DNA of 64,000 nt from CAXXIC01 sp049315325 (GCA_049315325.1 JBMOKJ010000001.1:186001-250000), one strand, 5' to 3'. Shown: positions 24,827 through 34,460, counted from the stretch's first letter. Notes: generated by a model not told the origin, from the letters alone. Numbers and translations: made by a program.

Positions 24827-26074
24827 TTACAAAATTCCCTCTTTTGCTTCTTCGATTTCGGCTTTCGCTTCTTCGATCGAAATATCTTCTTTCTGACTGA
24901 TTTCTTGTGGTTTAGCATTTGTTTTTGCAGCAAACTGACTTACAGAAAGAATGATACCAAAATAGATGCAGCTGATGAGCGTTGATGTACCACCGCGACT
25001 GATCAGTGGCAACGGTTGACCGGTCACCGGAATCAAATTGACAGCCACCGACATATTAATTAATGCCTGAAAAGCGATAATCAGCGAACAACCGATAATG
25101 ACCAATGCAGGAAAGACTTTGGTGCACCGCTTGGCAATAACACCGACTCGGAAGAGCAACACAAAGTAGAGGAAAATCACAAATAATCCACCAGCCAAAC
25201 CGGTTTCTTCCAATATTATGGCAAAAATAAAATCGGAAAATGCCTGAGGCAAAAAGTCTCGTGTTTCGCTGTTTCCGGGCATTTTGCCAAACACTTTGCC
25301 ATTGGCTATCGCAATTTTTCCGTAGTATTTCTGGCAATCCTTTCCGTTGAGATCAATCTTATCGTCGCTATCCGTTTTCTTACCGCTAATAAAGCTGCTG
25401 AGGCGACTGGCAGCGGTTTCGAAACGTGTCTCTTTCAAGACGTTTTTGGGCAAATGTGTAATGGTGAATGCACCAATCACAATCAGTCCGATGCCTATTC
25501 CGGCTACAATTCCCAGTTTTTTGAACTCCACCCGACCGATAAACATCAACAGATAGACCACGGCGAAAAGCAGGACAGCGGTCGAAATGTTCTCTTTAAG
25601 GATAAACAAGCAAACCACACCGGCAATCAACATAATAAGCTTGAAGGCTTTGGGCGAAGCGTTGTCTTCATCTTGGTATTTCGACAAAATGTAGGACGTG
25701 GTGATGATAACGCCCAATTTAGCAAACTCCGACGGCTGAAAACGTATGCCGAAAAAGCTGACCCAGCGCGAAGCATCGTTCACTTTCATGCCGCCTACCA
25801 TCGCATAAATCAGAAACAAAATACCGAGTACCAAAGCAATAAATCCAAGAGTCTGGATGCGCTTCATACTCATATTCTGAATCATAATAATCAACGCCGT
25901 GCCCGCAATCAGGAAGGTGGCGTGGCGCACAATCGGGTCGAAATGACGTACCGCAGCTTTGTAAGAAAGCATACTCGACGCGCTATATACCTCCACCACC
26001 GAGATGACGCAGAGGAAAAAGAACACCGTCCAGATGACGCGATCTCCTTTAAATAGTGCTTTGGTTAAATCCAT
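24827..26074 (-). CDS. ftsW: Lipid II glycosyltransferase / division protein FtsW
   Basis: FtsW is the SEDS-family peptidoglycan polymerase of the divisome. About ten membrane segments are visible, beginning with VIWTVFFFLCVISVVEVYSA. Family motifs are RWVSFFGIRFQPSEFAKLGV (catalytic-side loop) and VTGQPLPLISRGGTSTL near the end. The length is 415, including an acidic tail. Position between murD and murG supports FtsW rather than RodA. Confidence 0.96.
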   Translation of the reverse strand: MDLTKALFKGDRVIWTVFFFLCVISVVEVYSASSMLSYKAAVRHFDPIVRHATFLIAGTALIIMIQNMSMKRIQTLGFIALVLGILFLIYAMVGGMKVNDASRWVSFFGIRFQPSEFAKLGVIITTSYILSKYQDEDNASPKAFKLIMLIAGVVCLFILKENISTAVLLFAVVYLLMFIGRVEFKKLGIVAGIGIGLIVIGAFTITHLPKNVLKETRFETAASRLSSFISGKKTDSDDKIDLNGKDCQKYYGKIAIANGKVFGKMPGNSETRDFLPQAFSDFIFAIILEETGLAGGLFVIFLYFVLLFRVGVIAKRCTKVFPALVIIGCSLIIAFQALINMSVAVNLIPVTGQPLPLISRGGTSTLISCIYFGIILSVSQFAAKTNAKPQEISQKEDISIEEAKAEIEEAKEGIL

Positions 26075-26178
26075 AAGTTGTAAATTATTTCAATTGAAAT
26101 TGAATTTATATCATTGTACTGCCTTCCGCGGGACTTACTTTCTTAAAGGGATTTAAAGTTAACCGCGAATTATATTAT

Positions 26179-26733
26179 CTACTCGTATTGTTTAGGAGTT
26201 ACTACAATTTGGAATAAATAGACTCCATTTTTATCCTTGTAATTATAACTCAAATTCACTTTTCTCGCCCTAACATATTCCATTTCAGGATTTGTTTTAA
26301 CGATATTAATAATCCTCGGCTCAATTTGATTCCTTATTTGTAAAGTATCAACTGTTTCTTTTTGTAAATTTATCAAAGTGAAATTATATGCAAACATTTT
26401 GTTAGGTAAGGCAATTGCATTATCAAAACGTGTTTCCGAATCAATCATAATCGGGCATGACTTATTTATTTCGCTTGCGAATTGTTGTAGGGCGGTATCT
26501 ATGCTAGGCGACTGAGTTTTAAACACAAAATATTGCAAGTTAAACATAATTGCAATTCCTATTGCGGCACCAATAATTGTGGCAAGTCGCTTTTTGTTAC
26601 TCTTTTCTTTTACAGGAATTGAACTTAAAGTCGTGGTTTCTTGTGAAATTTTCTTCTCAATTTCATAACCACAATTCATACAATATTTTGAATTATCAGG
26701 GTTATTTGTATCACATTTACCGCATTTATTCAT
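26179..26733 (-). CDS. Zinc-ribbon membrane protein of unknown function
   Basis: The 184-residue product begins with a zinc ribbon, MNKCGKCDTNNPDNSKYCMNCG, with four cysteines as CxxC-x10-CxxC (residues 4, 7, 18, 21; shown split here, not contiguous in function). A basic stretch and one transmembrane helix (about residues 50-70) follow, and the rest would be periplasmic. The architecture is common for bacterial orphan proteins with a cytoplasmic ribbon. The gene is AT-rich and sits inside the dcw cluster between murD and ftsW, where relatives have no gene. Confidence 0.75.
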   Translation of the reverse strand: MNKCGKCDTNNPDNSKYCMNCGYEIEKKISQETTTLSSIPVKEKSNKKRLATIIGAAIGIAIMFNLQYFVFKTQSPSIDTALQQFASEINKSCPIMIDSETRFDNAIALPNKMFAYNFTLINLQKETVDTLQIRNQIEPRIINIVKTNPEMEYVRARKVNLSYNYKDKNGVYLFQIVVTPKQYE

Positions 26734-26781
26734 AACTAAATCTTTTTATTATCTTTTGAACTATATATATTTTAAATTTCA

Positions 26782-28122
26782 CTACAAATTTCTCACGCAT
26801 TTCTTAAACTGCTGACCTCGATCTTCGTAGTTTTTGAACAAATCGAAGCTGGCGCAGCAAGGCGAAAGCAACACTGTATCGCCTTTTTCTGCCAAGCGAT
26901 AACAATGATCAACCGCCTCTTGCATAGATCCTGCATCGACAACGGTTGGCACTTTTCCATCGAAAAATTCGTGCAATTTCGAGTTGTCCACACCAAGGCA
27001 GATCATCGCTTTCACTTTTGTTTTCACCAACTCTTCGATTTCGGAGTAGTCGTTGCCTTTGTCAGTGCCACCAATAACCAAAACGGTCGGTGTTTTCATG
27101 CTTTGCAACGCATACCAACACGAGTTGACGTTGGTCGCTTTCGAATCGTTGATGTACTCCACGCCACGCACTCGAGCCACGTGCTCCAAGCGGTGCTCCA
27201 CACCTTGGAAATCGCTCAGCGACTGGCGAATATTCTCTTTTTTTATGTCTAATAATCTCGCTGAAAGTCCTGCTGCCAGAGAGTTGTAGAGGTTGTGCGT
27301 TCCCGATAGAGCGAGTTTGCTCACCTCCATCAAGAAAGTCTCTGTTTGGTTCGTTTCGATGTGAATAGTCTCGTCTTCAGTATAGCCTTTCACACCGTCA
27401 GATGGTGTTTCAGCAAACGGGTAAAACTGCGCCTCAATGGCACGTTTCTTAATTTCTTCGGTGATTATGGGATCGTCGTTCCAATAGATGAAAGCGTCTT
27501 CGGGCGTTTGGTTTTGCGTGATGCGGAACTTAGCATTCACGTAGTTTTGCATACAGTAGTCGTAGCGATCGAGGTGATCGGGTGTGATGTTTAACAATAC
27601 CGCAATGTTCGCCCTGAAATCGTACATATTGTCCAACTGAAAACTGCTCAACTCCAACACGAAGTAGTCGTAATTCTCTTCCGCAACTTGCAACGCAAGG
27701 CTTTTGCCCACATTGCCCGCCAAGCCGACATTCAGTCCAGCATTTTTCAGAATGTGATAAGTGAGCATCGTGGTGGTCGTTTTGCCGTTGCTACCGGTAA
27801 TGCAAACCATTTTGGCTTTGGTGTAGCGCGCCGCGAATTCGATTTCCGAAATAATCGGCGTTTTTTGTGCCACCAAAGCCTTCACAATTGGGGCTTTATC
27901 TGGAATGCCGGGGCTTTTCACCACCTCATCGGCGTTGAGAATGAGCGACTCGGTGTGCCTCTCTTCTTCCCACGCAATCTCGTATTTGTCGAGCAACTGT
28001 TTGTAGTTGTCGGCAATTTTCGATTTGTCGGAAACAAACACGTCGAATCCCTTCACTTTTGCCAAAACCGCTGCACCTGCACCGCTTTCTCCTGCTCCTA
28101 AAACAACAATTCTTTTGTTCAT
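26782..28122 (-). CDS. murD: UDP-N-acetylmuramoyl-L-alanine--D-glutamate ligase
   Basis: MurD adds D-glutamate to the stem peptide. It opens with VVLGAGESGAGAAVLAKVKG and has the ATP loop CITGSNGKTTTTML (near residue 113). The ligase core shows NITPDHLDRYDY, GVEHRLEHV and the C-terminal LLSPCCASFDLFKNYEDRG. Length 446. It is followed upstream by an imperfect member of the CCCC inverted-repeat family before mraY. Confidence 0.97.
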   Translation of the reverse strand: MNKRIVVLGAGESGAGAAVLAKVKGFDVFVSDKSKIADNYKQLLDKYEIAWEEERHTESLILNADEVVKSPGIPDKAPIVKALVAQKTPIISEIEFAARYTKAKMVCITGSNGKTTTTMLTYHILKNAGLNVGLAGNVGKSLALQVAEENYDYFVLELSSFQLDNMYDFRANIAVLLNITPDHLDRYDYCMQNYVNAKFRITQNQTPEDAFIYWNDDPIITEEIKKRAIEAQFYPFAETPSDGVKGYTEDETIHIETNQTETFLMEVSKLALSGTHNLYNSLAAGLSARLLDIKKENIRQSLSDFQGVEHRLEHVARVRGVEYINDSKATNVNSCWYALQSMKTPTVLVIGGTDKGNDYSEIEELVKTKVKAMICLGVDNSKLHEFFDGKVPTVVDAGSMQEAVDHCYRLAEKGDTVLLSPCCASFDLFKNYEDRGQQFKKCVRNL

Positions 28123-28133
28123 ATAAAATATTT

Positions 28134-28240
28134 AGCCCCTCAATCCCCAAAGTGGACTTTTGAATTTTACCGTTAATTATTTTGCCCCCATTTCAAACTC
28201 AAAACACTCTTTAAAAGCCCCCTTCGTGGGTTGGGGGCTT
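28134..28240. repeat. Imperfect inverted repeat of the CCCC family between mraY and murD
   Basis: The left arm begins AGCCCCTCAATCCCC (28134) and the right arm ends GTTGGGGGCTTG (28240). The arms are near complements. The element fills almost all of the gap between the murD start and the mraY stop. Confidence 0.7.
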
Positions 28241-28247
28241 GTCTTTT

Positions 28248-29507
28248 TTATCTAATCTTCAATGTCACAATCGTCAAAACCGCCAAGATGATGCCAATAA
28301 TCCAGAAACGAACCACGATTTTCGATTCAGGAACAGGAATAATCGGACTTTGCAGCAAGGCATCAATCCCCGAATTTCCTGGTTTTTGGAAATGATGGTG
28401 AAGTGGCGCCATCTTGAAAATGCGCTTTCCAGCACCCGTCTTTTTCTTGGTGTATTTAAAATAGTAGCGTTGCAAAATGACCGACAGATTTTCGACCAAA
28501 AACACGCCACACAAAATCGGAATCAACAGCTCTTTGTGGATAATAATCGCAAAAACGGCGATAATTCCACCGAGTGTTAAGCTGCCTGTATCGCCCATAA
28601 ACACTTGTGCTGGGAACGAATTGTACCACAGAAATCCGATGGTAGCCCCGATAAATGCACTTGCGAAAACGGTCATCTCTTCCACACCCGGAATATACAT
28701 GATGTTGAGGTACGAAGCGTAATTGATGTTACTCGAGAGGTAAGCCAATATCCCAAGCGTGACCCCGATGATGGCGGAACTCCCCGTCGCCAAGCCGTCG
28801 AGTCCGTCTGTTAGGTTTGCACCATTCGACACGGCGGTAACAATGAAAATGGTTGCCAAAACGAACAAAATCCAACCCCACATTTGAGCTTTTTCTCCTG
28901 TGAACGACACAAAATCGGCGTAGTCGAGATTGTTGTTTTTGACAAAAGGAATGGTAGTTTTGGTCGATTTCACGTCCATCGTTTTGTATTCCACCGACGA
29001 AATGATGTTGTTGTGGCGAATTTCAGAGTTTTCGCGAATCACCACTTTCGGACTCAAGTAGAGAATAATGCCCACGATAAGTCCGAGTCCGACCTGACCA
29101 ACTAGTTTGAAAACACCTTTCAAACCCTCTTTGTCCTTTTTGAAAACCTTGATGTAGTCGTCCAAAAAACCAATAGCACCCAACCAAACGGTGGTCAGAA
29201 TCATCAGAATCATGTAGATATTCCCCAAGCGACCGAGCAGTAGCACCGGCACCAAAATCGAGATAATGATGATGATTCCACCCATTGTTGGCGTTCCCTT
29301 TTTCTGCATCTGTCCTTCGAGACCGAGGTCGCGCACCAGTTCACCAATTTGCAGCATTTGCAGTTTGTTGATAATACGTCGCCCGATAATAGTGGAAATA
29401 AACAGCGACAGAATCAGCGCTGTAGCCGAACGGAACGAAATGTATTTGAAAACTCCCGCTCCGGGAACATTCAAATCGTGCAGATATTGGAATAAGTAAT
29501 AAAGCAT
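28248..29507 (-). CDS. mraY: Phospho-N-acetylmuramoyl-pentapeptide transferase
   Basis: MraY transfers phospho-MurNAc-pentapeptide to undecaprenyl phosphate, making lipid I. Diagnostic segments are GTPTMGGIIIIISI, NLTDGLDGLATG (magnesium aspartates), FMGDTGSLTLGG and the C-terminal MAPLHHHFQKPG. About ten membrane segments are present. The 419-residue length includes the larger loop after residue 150 usual in Bacteroidota MraY. Confidence 0.97.
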   Translation of the reverse strand: MLYYLFQYLHDLNVPGAGVFKYISFRSATALILSLFISTIIGRRIINKLQMLQIGELVRDLGLEGQMQKKGTPTMGGIIIIISILVPVLLLGRLGNIYMILMILTTVWLGAIGFLDDYIKVFKKDKEGLKGVFKLVGQVGLGLIVGIILYLSPKVVIRENSEIRHNNIISSVEYKTMDVKSTKTTIPFVKNNNLDYADFVSFTGEKAQMWGWILFVLATIFIVTAVSNGANLTDGLDGLATGSSAIIGVTLGILAYLSSNINYASYLNIMYIPGVEEMTVFASAFIGATIGFLWYNSFPAQVFMGDTGSLTLGGIIAVFAIIIHKELLIPILCGVFLVENLSVILQRYYFKYTKKKTGAGKRIFKMAPLHHHFQKPGNSGIDALLQSPIIPVPESKIVVRFWIIGIILAVLTIVTLKIR

Positions 29508-29514
29508 AGTCGTT

Positions 29515-29545
29515 AGTTATGAGTTGTGAATTATGAATTATGAGT
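29515..29545. repeat. Short GAATTAT tandem repeat at the murE/mraY boundary
   Basis: TTATGAGTTGTGAATTATG followed by AATTATGAGTT forms about three degenerate 8-9 base units. The murE stop codon lies inside it and the mraY start codon is 8 bases away. Confidence 0.5.
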
Positions 29546-30998
29546 TTTGTTCTGCGTATATCTCACGAACGATTTCACGGTCGTCGAAACGGTGTTTCAC
29601 TCCTTTTATGTCTTGATAATCTTCGTGCCCTTTGCCGGCAATCAAAATCACATCGCCAGTCTGCGCAAGCATACAAGCAGTCTTTATCGCTTGACGGCGA
29701 TCGACAATGGTGAGCGTTTTCTTTTTGTCGAGCACATCCAATCCTGCCACCATATCGTTCAGAATTTCTTCCGGCTCTTCGAATCGTGGGTTATCGGATG
29801 TAAGAATCACTTTATCGCTCGCATTGGCAGCTTCTTTTGCCATAAGTGGTCGTTTGCCTTTGTCGCGATTGCCACCCGCGCCTACCACGGTGATTACTTT
29901 CCCCCCTCCGTTGAGCACCTGATGAATCGCACTCAACACATTGTTCAGCGCATCGGGTGTGTGTGCATAATCCACAATTGCGGTATAACCCGATGGAGAA
30001 CGAAGTGCTTCGAATCGTCCCGAAACAGATTTCAATGTGCTCAGAACGAGTAGAATTTCGTCCATATCTTGACCCAATTGATGCGCCGCACCAACCACCG
30101 CCAACAAATTCGAAGCGTTGAATTTTCCCACAAATTGCACAACTACCTCTTTTTTGTTGATTTCGAGCATCATTCCGTCGAAATGGTCTTCGATGATTCG
30201 GCCTTTGTAGTCGGCGAGTGTGCGCACAGAATAAGTCAGCTTTTTCGCTTTGGTATTTTGAAGCATCACCAAACCCGTTTTGTCATCAGCATTGGTAATG
30301 GCAAACGCGTCTTTAGGTAGTTGATCAAAAAAGCCTTTTTTCGCTTTCAAATAGGCATCGACTGTTTTGTGGTAGTCGAGGTGATCGCGTGTTAGATTGG
30401 TGAAAATTCCACCTTTGAATCGCAATCCACTGATGCGTTTTTGATCCACCGAATGAGAACTTACCTCCATAAATGCGTATTCGCAACCAGCATCGACCAT
30501 CTCTTTCAACAATTCGTTGAGACTGATGGGATCGGGCGTGGTGTGCGTGGCAGGAATCTCTTTATCGACCACAAAATTGGAAACGGTTGAGAGCAAACCC
30601 GTTTTGTGCCCTAATTTGGTGAACATATTGTATAAAAGCGTGGCGATGGTGGTTTTTCCGTTGGTTCCGGTCACACCTACCAAGGTCAATTGCTCCGAAG
30701 GATAACCGTTCCACGCAGAGGCCAGAACACCCAATGCATAGGCGCTATCTGCTACTTGAACGTAAGTTGCATTTGGGAAAATAACCTCTGGCAATGCTTG
30801 GCAAACTACTGCCACAGCGCCCTGCTCGATGGTTTGCGCAATAAAGTTATGTCCATCGACAGCCGTTCCCGGAACAGCCACGAACAAGCTTCCACCGGTA
30901 GCTTTACGCGAATCGGAACAAATCGAACCAATTTCTACATCGCTCGACCCGACGATTTGAATCGGTTTTAGTCTCGAAATAAGTTGGTGTAACTTCAT
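29538..30998 (-). CDS. murE: UDP-N-acetylmuramoyl-L-alanyl-D-glutamate--2,6-diaminopimelate ligase
   Basis: MurE adds the third residue of the stem peptide. GVTGTNGKTTIATLL is the ATP loop (near residue 110). The motif TSDNPRFEEP (near residue 402) is the DNPR signature of meso-diaminopimelate-specific enzymes, so this organism very probably has DAP-type peptidoglycan. MEVSSHSVDQKRISGL and DYAHTPDALNNVL are also conserved. Length 486. It is 13 bases downstream of ftsI. Confidence 0.97.
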   Translation of the reverse strand: MKLHQLISRLKPIQIVGSSDVEIGSICSDSRKATGGSLFVAVPGTAVDGHNFIAQTIEQGAVAVVCQALPEVIFPNATYVQVADSAYALGVLASAWNGYPSEQLTLVGVTGTNGKTTIATLLYNMFTKLGHKTGLLSTVSNFVVDKEIPATHTTPDPISLNELLKEMVDAGCEYAFMEVSSHSVDQKRISGLRFKGGIFTNLTRDHLDYHKTVDAYLKAKKGFFDQLPKDAFAITNADDKTGLVMLQNTKAKKLTYSVRTLADYKGRIIEDHFDGMMLEINKKEVVVQFVGKFNASNLLAVVGAAHQLGQDMDEILLVLSTLKSVSGRFEALRSPSGYTAIVDYAHTPDALNNVLSAIHQVLNGGGKVITVVGAGGNRDKGKRPLMAKEAANASDKVILTSDNPRFEEPEEILNDMVAGLDVLDKKKTLTIVDRRQAIKTACMLAQTGDVILIAGKGHEDYQDIKGVKHRFDDREIVREIYAEQNS

Positions 30999-31011
30999 AA
31001 TCGAATGAATT

Positions 31012-33135
31012 TTATTTCAACACAATTTTTATGGTTTGACCTTTCGTATAACTCTGACCTGCATAAGGCGATTGTGAAACGACTTCTCCACTTCCCATAA
31101 TGACTACCCGCAAACCGATGTTTTCGAGCAGATAAACCGCTTCGCGAACGCCCATCCCGAGTACGTTCGGTATCACATTTCTAGTCACAGTTACCTGTTT
31201 GAACGAGAGACCCGATGGGTTGACCACCACTTTTGACAATCCGTTTGGTGTTTCCACACTATCTACTTTCAAAGCGAGTTTCGACATAATCGTTTTCAAA
31301 TCGCTGTTGAACGCAATTTTAGCAGATGGCAGAGGTGAGTTTACGCTGTCTTTCGGAACCTCTTTTGCAGGAACGCGAAGGCTGCGGGCATACACTTGCT
31401 CGGCAATGCGCTTAAACACTGGACCAGCCATCGTTCCTCCACCGGCGTGTCCAATTCGAGGATAACGAATGACTACAATACCCGAATATTTGGGATGATC
31501 GGCAGGGAAATAGCCACAAAAACTCACTTGGTGGCCGTCGTATCCTGTTTTCCCTTGCGAAACCTGCGCGGTACCTGTTTTTCCAGCAATTTGTATGTGT
31601 TTCGATTGCAACGGTTTACCTGTTCCGTGCAACACTACATCTTTCAACATCTGCTGAAGAATTTTCACCGTGCTTTCCTTGCACACCGCTGGATTGACCA
31701 CTTCGGTCTCGTATTTTTGCACTTCGGTGCCGCCACGGTTGATGCTTTTTACGAAAAACGGTTTCACCATTTTCCCGTTGTTGGCAATCGAGTTGAAGAA
31801 TGTCAGCATGTAGATCGGTGGAATCTGTGTTTCGTAGCCAAACGACATCCACGCCAAGGTAGTATTCGACCAAGTTGGGTCGGTAGGATATTTAATTTTC
31901 GGAGTTGCCGTTCCCGGAATCTGAAAGTCGAGTCGTTTATTCAATCCGATTTTGTAGAGTTTATCCACATAGCTTTTGGGGTCGTTGTGATAGGCTTTGT
32001 CGATAATTTTCGCCACACCGATGTTCGACGAATTCCAAATGGTTTGAGCTGCGGTCAAATCGCCGTAGCCGCCTTTGTCCCAGTTGTGATCTTTCACCAC
32101 GCGGTTGCTGTAGTGCCACTGACCGTATTCGCAGAAGATTTTGTCGTTCGGCTTCACTTTTTCGTCATCGAGTGCCACCATCATCGAGGCAACTTTGAAT
32201 GTCGATCCGGGTTCGGTGAGACTGTTCACCGCCATATTTGTGCCTTCGTAATATTCGCCAATGTTGGTTCGCATCATATTGGTGATGGCTTTTACTTCGC
32301 CAGTTTCCACTTCCATCAAAACGATAGTGCCCGATTCGGCATCCACCTCCACAAGTTTATCGACCAACGCACGCTCCGAAATGTCCTGTATGTTGACATC
32401 GATAGTGGTGTGAATATCCATTCCGTCAATAGGCTCCTGAGTGGTATATTTCATGTATTTGCTTCGGATTTTCTGGCTACATGCCAATCCGGGAATACCG
32501 CGAAGCACACTATCGAACTGAAGTTCCAACCCGTTTTTCCCGCCTTTTCCTTTTTCGGAAAAAATATCGCCAATGGTGCGCGACGCCAACGAACCAAACG
32601 GTTTTTTGCGTTTAAAAAATGCTTTTGAATAGAATCCGCTCAAGCCACGTGGCAGTTTGAGAAATGGGTTTTCTTGCAATTTTTTCATATCCAGGTAAGA
32701 GACTTTCTTACCTGAGATTGAGAATTGGCGGCTCTTTTTGGCAAGTCCTGCAAGAATATAATTTCGATATTCTGTAGGTGTTCTGTCACCAATGACGACT
32801 GATAAATCGTTGCAAAGCGGATCTATGTATTTTTTTAGTGAATCCACCGACGATATTTTTTTTGTGGGTGTATATCCATCTGCTTTAAAATCGATAAAAA
32901 GCTGGTATTGAGGAATACTACTCGCCATCAATCGTCCGTCGCATGCAAAAATATTGCCTCGTGTTGGTTCTATTAGAATGTTTTGAATCTTACTTTTCTC
33001 ACCAAGGTTACGCCATTTGTCCCCTTCTATAAACGAAATTTTGACAATGCGGTAGACGATGAGTCCTAGAACGAGAAGGATTACAACCATCACAATTCCG
33101 TAACGCGCCAATATGGTATTTCTGCTTATTGCCAT
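31012..33135 (-). CDS. ftsI: Penicillin-binding protein 3 / FtsI transpeptidase with one PASTA domain
   Basis: This is the division-specific D,D-transpeptidase. An N-terminal transmembrane helix (about residues 9-30) leads into the pedestal domain. The catalytic triad of motifs is EPGSTFKVASM (serine near 308), SSNIG (near 371) and GKTGTAQ (near 521). A single PASTA domain closes the protein (about 645-707, IPNVLGMGVREAVYLLENIG). Length 707. A C-terminal PASTA on FtsI is normal in Bacteroidota. It follows the ftsL-like gene with three bases between. Confidence 0.96.
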   Translation of the reverse strand: MAISRNTILARYGIVMVVILLVLGLIVYRIVKISFIEGDKWRNLGEKSKIQNILIEPTRGNIFACDGRLMASSIPQYQLFIDFKADGYTPTKKISSVDSLKKYIDPLCNDLSVVIGDRTPTEYRNYILAGLAKKSRQFSISGKKVSYLDMKKLQENPFLKLPRGLSGFYSKAFFKRKKPFGSLASRTIGDIFSEKGKGGKNGLELQFDSVLRGIPGLACSQKIRSKYMKYTTQEPIDGMDIHTTIDVNIQDISERALVDKLVEVDAESGTIVLMEVETGEVKAITNMMRTNIGEYYEGTNMAVNSLTEPGSTFKVASMMVALDDEKVKPNDKIFCEYGQWHYSNRVVKDHNWDKGGYGDLTAAQTIWNSSNIGVAKIIDKAYHNDPKSYVDKLYKIGLNKRLDFQIPGTATPKIKYPTDPTWSNTTLAWMSFGYETQIPPIYMLTFFNSIANNGKMVKPFFVKSINRGGTEVQKYETEVVNPAVCKESTVKILQQMLKDVVLHGTGKPLQSKHIQIAGKTGTAQVSQGKTGYDGHQVSFCGYFPADHPKYSGIVVIRYPRIGHAGGGTMAGPVFKRIAEQVYARSLRVPAKEVPKDSVNSPLPSAKIAFNSDLKTIMSKLALKVDSVETPNGLSKVVVNPSGLSFKQVTVTRNVIPNVLGMGVREAVYLLENIGLRVVIMGSGEVVSQSPYAGQSYTKGQTIKIVLK

Positions 33136-33138
33136 ACT

Positions 33139-33519
33139 CTACTTCTCCTCTTCTTTCGGTTTAGCAATGCTGTAAGGCGGTGTTTGCGACTCCTCCAATT
33201 CGATCCCTTTTTCCACAATCAACTCTTTCACTTGCGATTGTTTGCTGCCACCCATCAACTCTGCCGAGCGAGTGAGTGCTTCGTATTTCACATCCGTAAG
33301 TTGTTTCTCCAATTTCACAATGTCCATCAGTTTTTGCTGACATTCGTAACGGTTGCTGATGTAGAAAAACATAAAAAAGAGTACCATAGCAATCAAACCC
33401 ACCTGATTCTTCAGAAAATCGCTTACTGCTTTTCCATCAACAAACTCCTTGAGCGAAATTCCTTTATTTTCGCCTTCCAATTTGTTAGGTTCTTCTTTTT
33501 TCTTAAAGCCAAATGCCAT
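33139..33519 (-). CDS. ftsL: FtsL-like cell division protein
   Basis: The 126-residue product has a charged N terminus, one transmembrane helix (about residues 40-57, VGLIAMVLFFMFFYISN) and a coiled-coil periplasmic part (LMDIVKLEKQLTDVKYEAL), the plan of FtsL. Sequence similarity to proteobacterial FtsL is too low to see. The call rests on topology and on the position between rsmH and ftsI, which is standard. Confidence 0.88.
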   Translation of the reverse strand: MAFGFKKKEEPNKLEGENKGISLKEFVDGKAVSDFLKNQVGLIAMVLFFMFFYISNRYECQQKLMDIVKLEKQLTDVKYEALTRSAELMGGSKQSQVKELIVEKGIELEESQTPPYSIAKPKEEEK

Positions 33520-33545
33520 AATTCTGGGAATATTTGTTTGTGTAA

Positions 33546-34460
33546 TTATCGTTTTTCTGCTACACGAAGTTTTGCGCTTCGTGCTCTTGGATTGCGCTCA
33601 ATCTCTTCGGCGGATGGCACAATCACTTTGTTGCTGATGCTCTTGAGCACCGTTTTGGTATTGCCAAAAAAATCTTGCTCTATCTTTCCTTCGAAATTGC
33701 CCGATTTGAAATAGTTTTTCACCAACCGATCTTCTAGCGAATGATACGTAATCACTGCTAACCGACCACCGGGTTTTAGCAATTCGCAAGCCTGCTCGAG
33801 CATCTCTTTGAGGGTGTCGAGTTCACGATTGACCTCGATGCGCAGTGCTTGAAACACCTGTGCCAGTTCGCGTTTCTCTTTCTGTTTGTTGACACACGGA
33901 CGAATCACTTCAAGAAAATCGGCAATGGTCGCAAATTTTTTCTCTTTACGAGCACTCACAAGCAGCGATGCAATACGTCGCGCGTTTTTCATTTCGCCAT
34001 AAAAATAGAAAATATCGGCCAATCGCTCTTCAGAAAGGGTATTGAGCAACTCAGCAGCCGAAGCTCCAGCGCGTTTATTCATCCGCATATCGAGTTTGCC
34101 TTCGAATCGGAACGAAAAGCCTCGATCAGCTTCGTCGAAATGGTGAGACGACACACCTAAATCGGCCAAAACACCATCGATTTTCTGCACGTTGTGATAC
34201 TGCATAAAGTTGCTTAGAAAGCAAAAATTGCTTCTCACAAAAGTGAATCGCTTATCGCTGATGATATTGTTCTCCGCATCTTCGTCTTGATCGAACGAAA
34301 ACAGTCGACCTTTTGTGCCCAATCGGTTCAAAATCTCCTTCGAATGCCCACCTCCACCAAAGGTGACATCGACATACGTGCCTGAGGGTTGAATTTTCAG
34401 TCCATCGATGCTCTCGGAAAGTAATGCTGGAGTGTGATAAATATCTGATTGATTGGTCAT
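33546..34460 (-). CDS. rsmH: 16S rRNA (cytosine1402-N4)-methyltransferase
   Basis: RsmH (MraW) methylates C1402 in the 16S rRNA decoding region. The SAM loop reads YVDVTFGGGGHSKEIL, and GVLADLGVSSHHFDEADRGF and ALRIEVNRELDTL are family hallmarks. The C terminus AVITYHSLEDRLVKNYF is also typical. Length 304. It is the first gene of the dcw cluster in this window. mraZ, which usually precedes it, is absent, and a divergent acyltransferase gene follows 284 bases away. Confidence 0.97.
   Translation of the reverse strand: MTNQSDIYHTPALLSESIDGLKIQPSGTYVDVTFGGGGHSKEILNRLGTKGRLFSFDQDEDAENNIISDKRFTFVRSNFCFLSNFMQYHNVQKIDGVLADLGVSSHHFDEADRGFSFRFEGKLDMRMNKRAGASAAELLNTLSEERLADIFYFYGEMKNARRIASLLVSARKEKKFATIADFLEVIRPCVNKQKEKRELAQVFQALRIEVNRELDTLKEMLEQACELLKPGGRLAVITYHSLEDRLVKNYFKSGNFEGKIEQDFFGNTKTVLKSISNKVIVPSAEEIERNPRARSAKLRVAEKR

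Noticed and set aside
26087..26100. Palindrome ATTTCAATTGAAAT upstream of ftsW as an operator
   Set aside because: A 14-bp A/T-rich palindrome is not strong evidence, and no second copy was seen.
31396..32628. Long open frame opposite ftsI (410 codons)
   Set aside because: It lies entirely antisense to an intact, motif-complete gene, and its residue composition (rich in His, Phe, Arg) is typical of a shadow frame.
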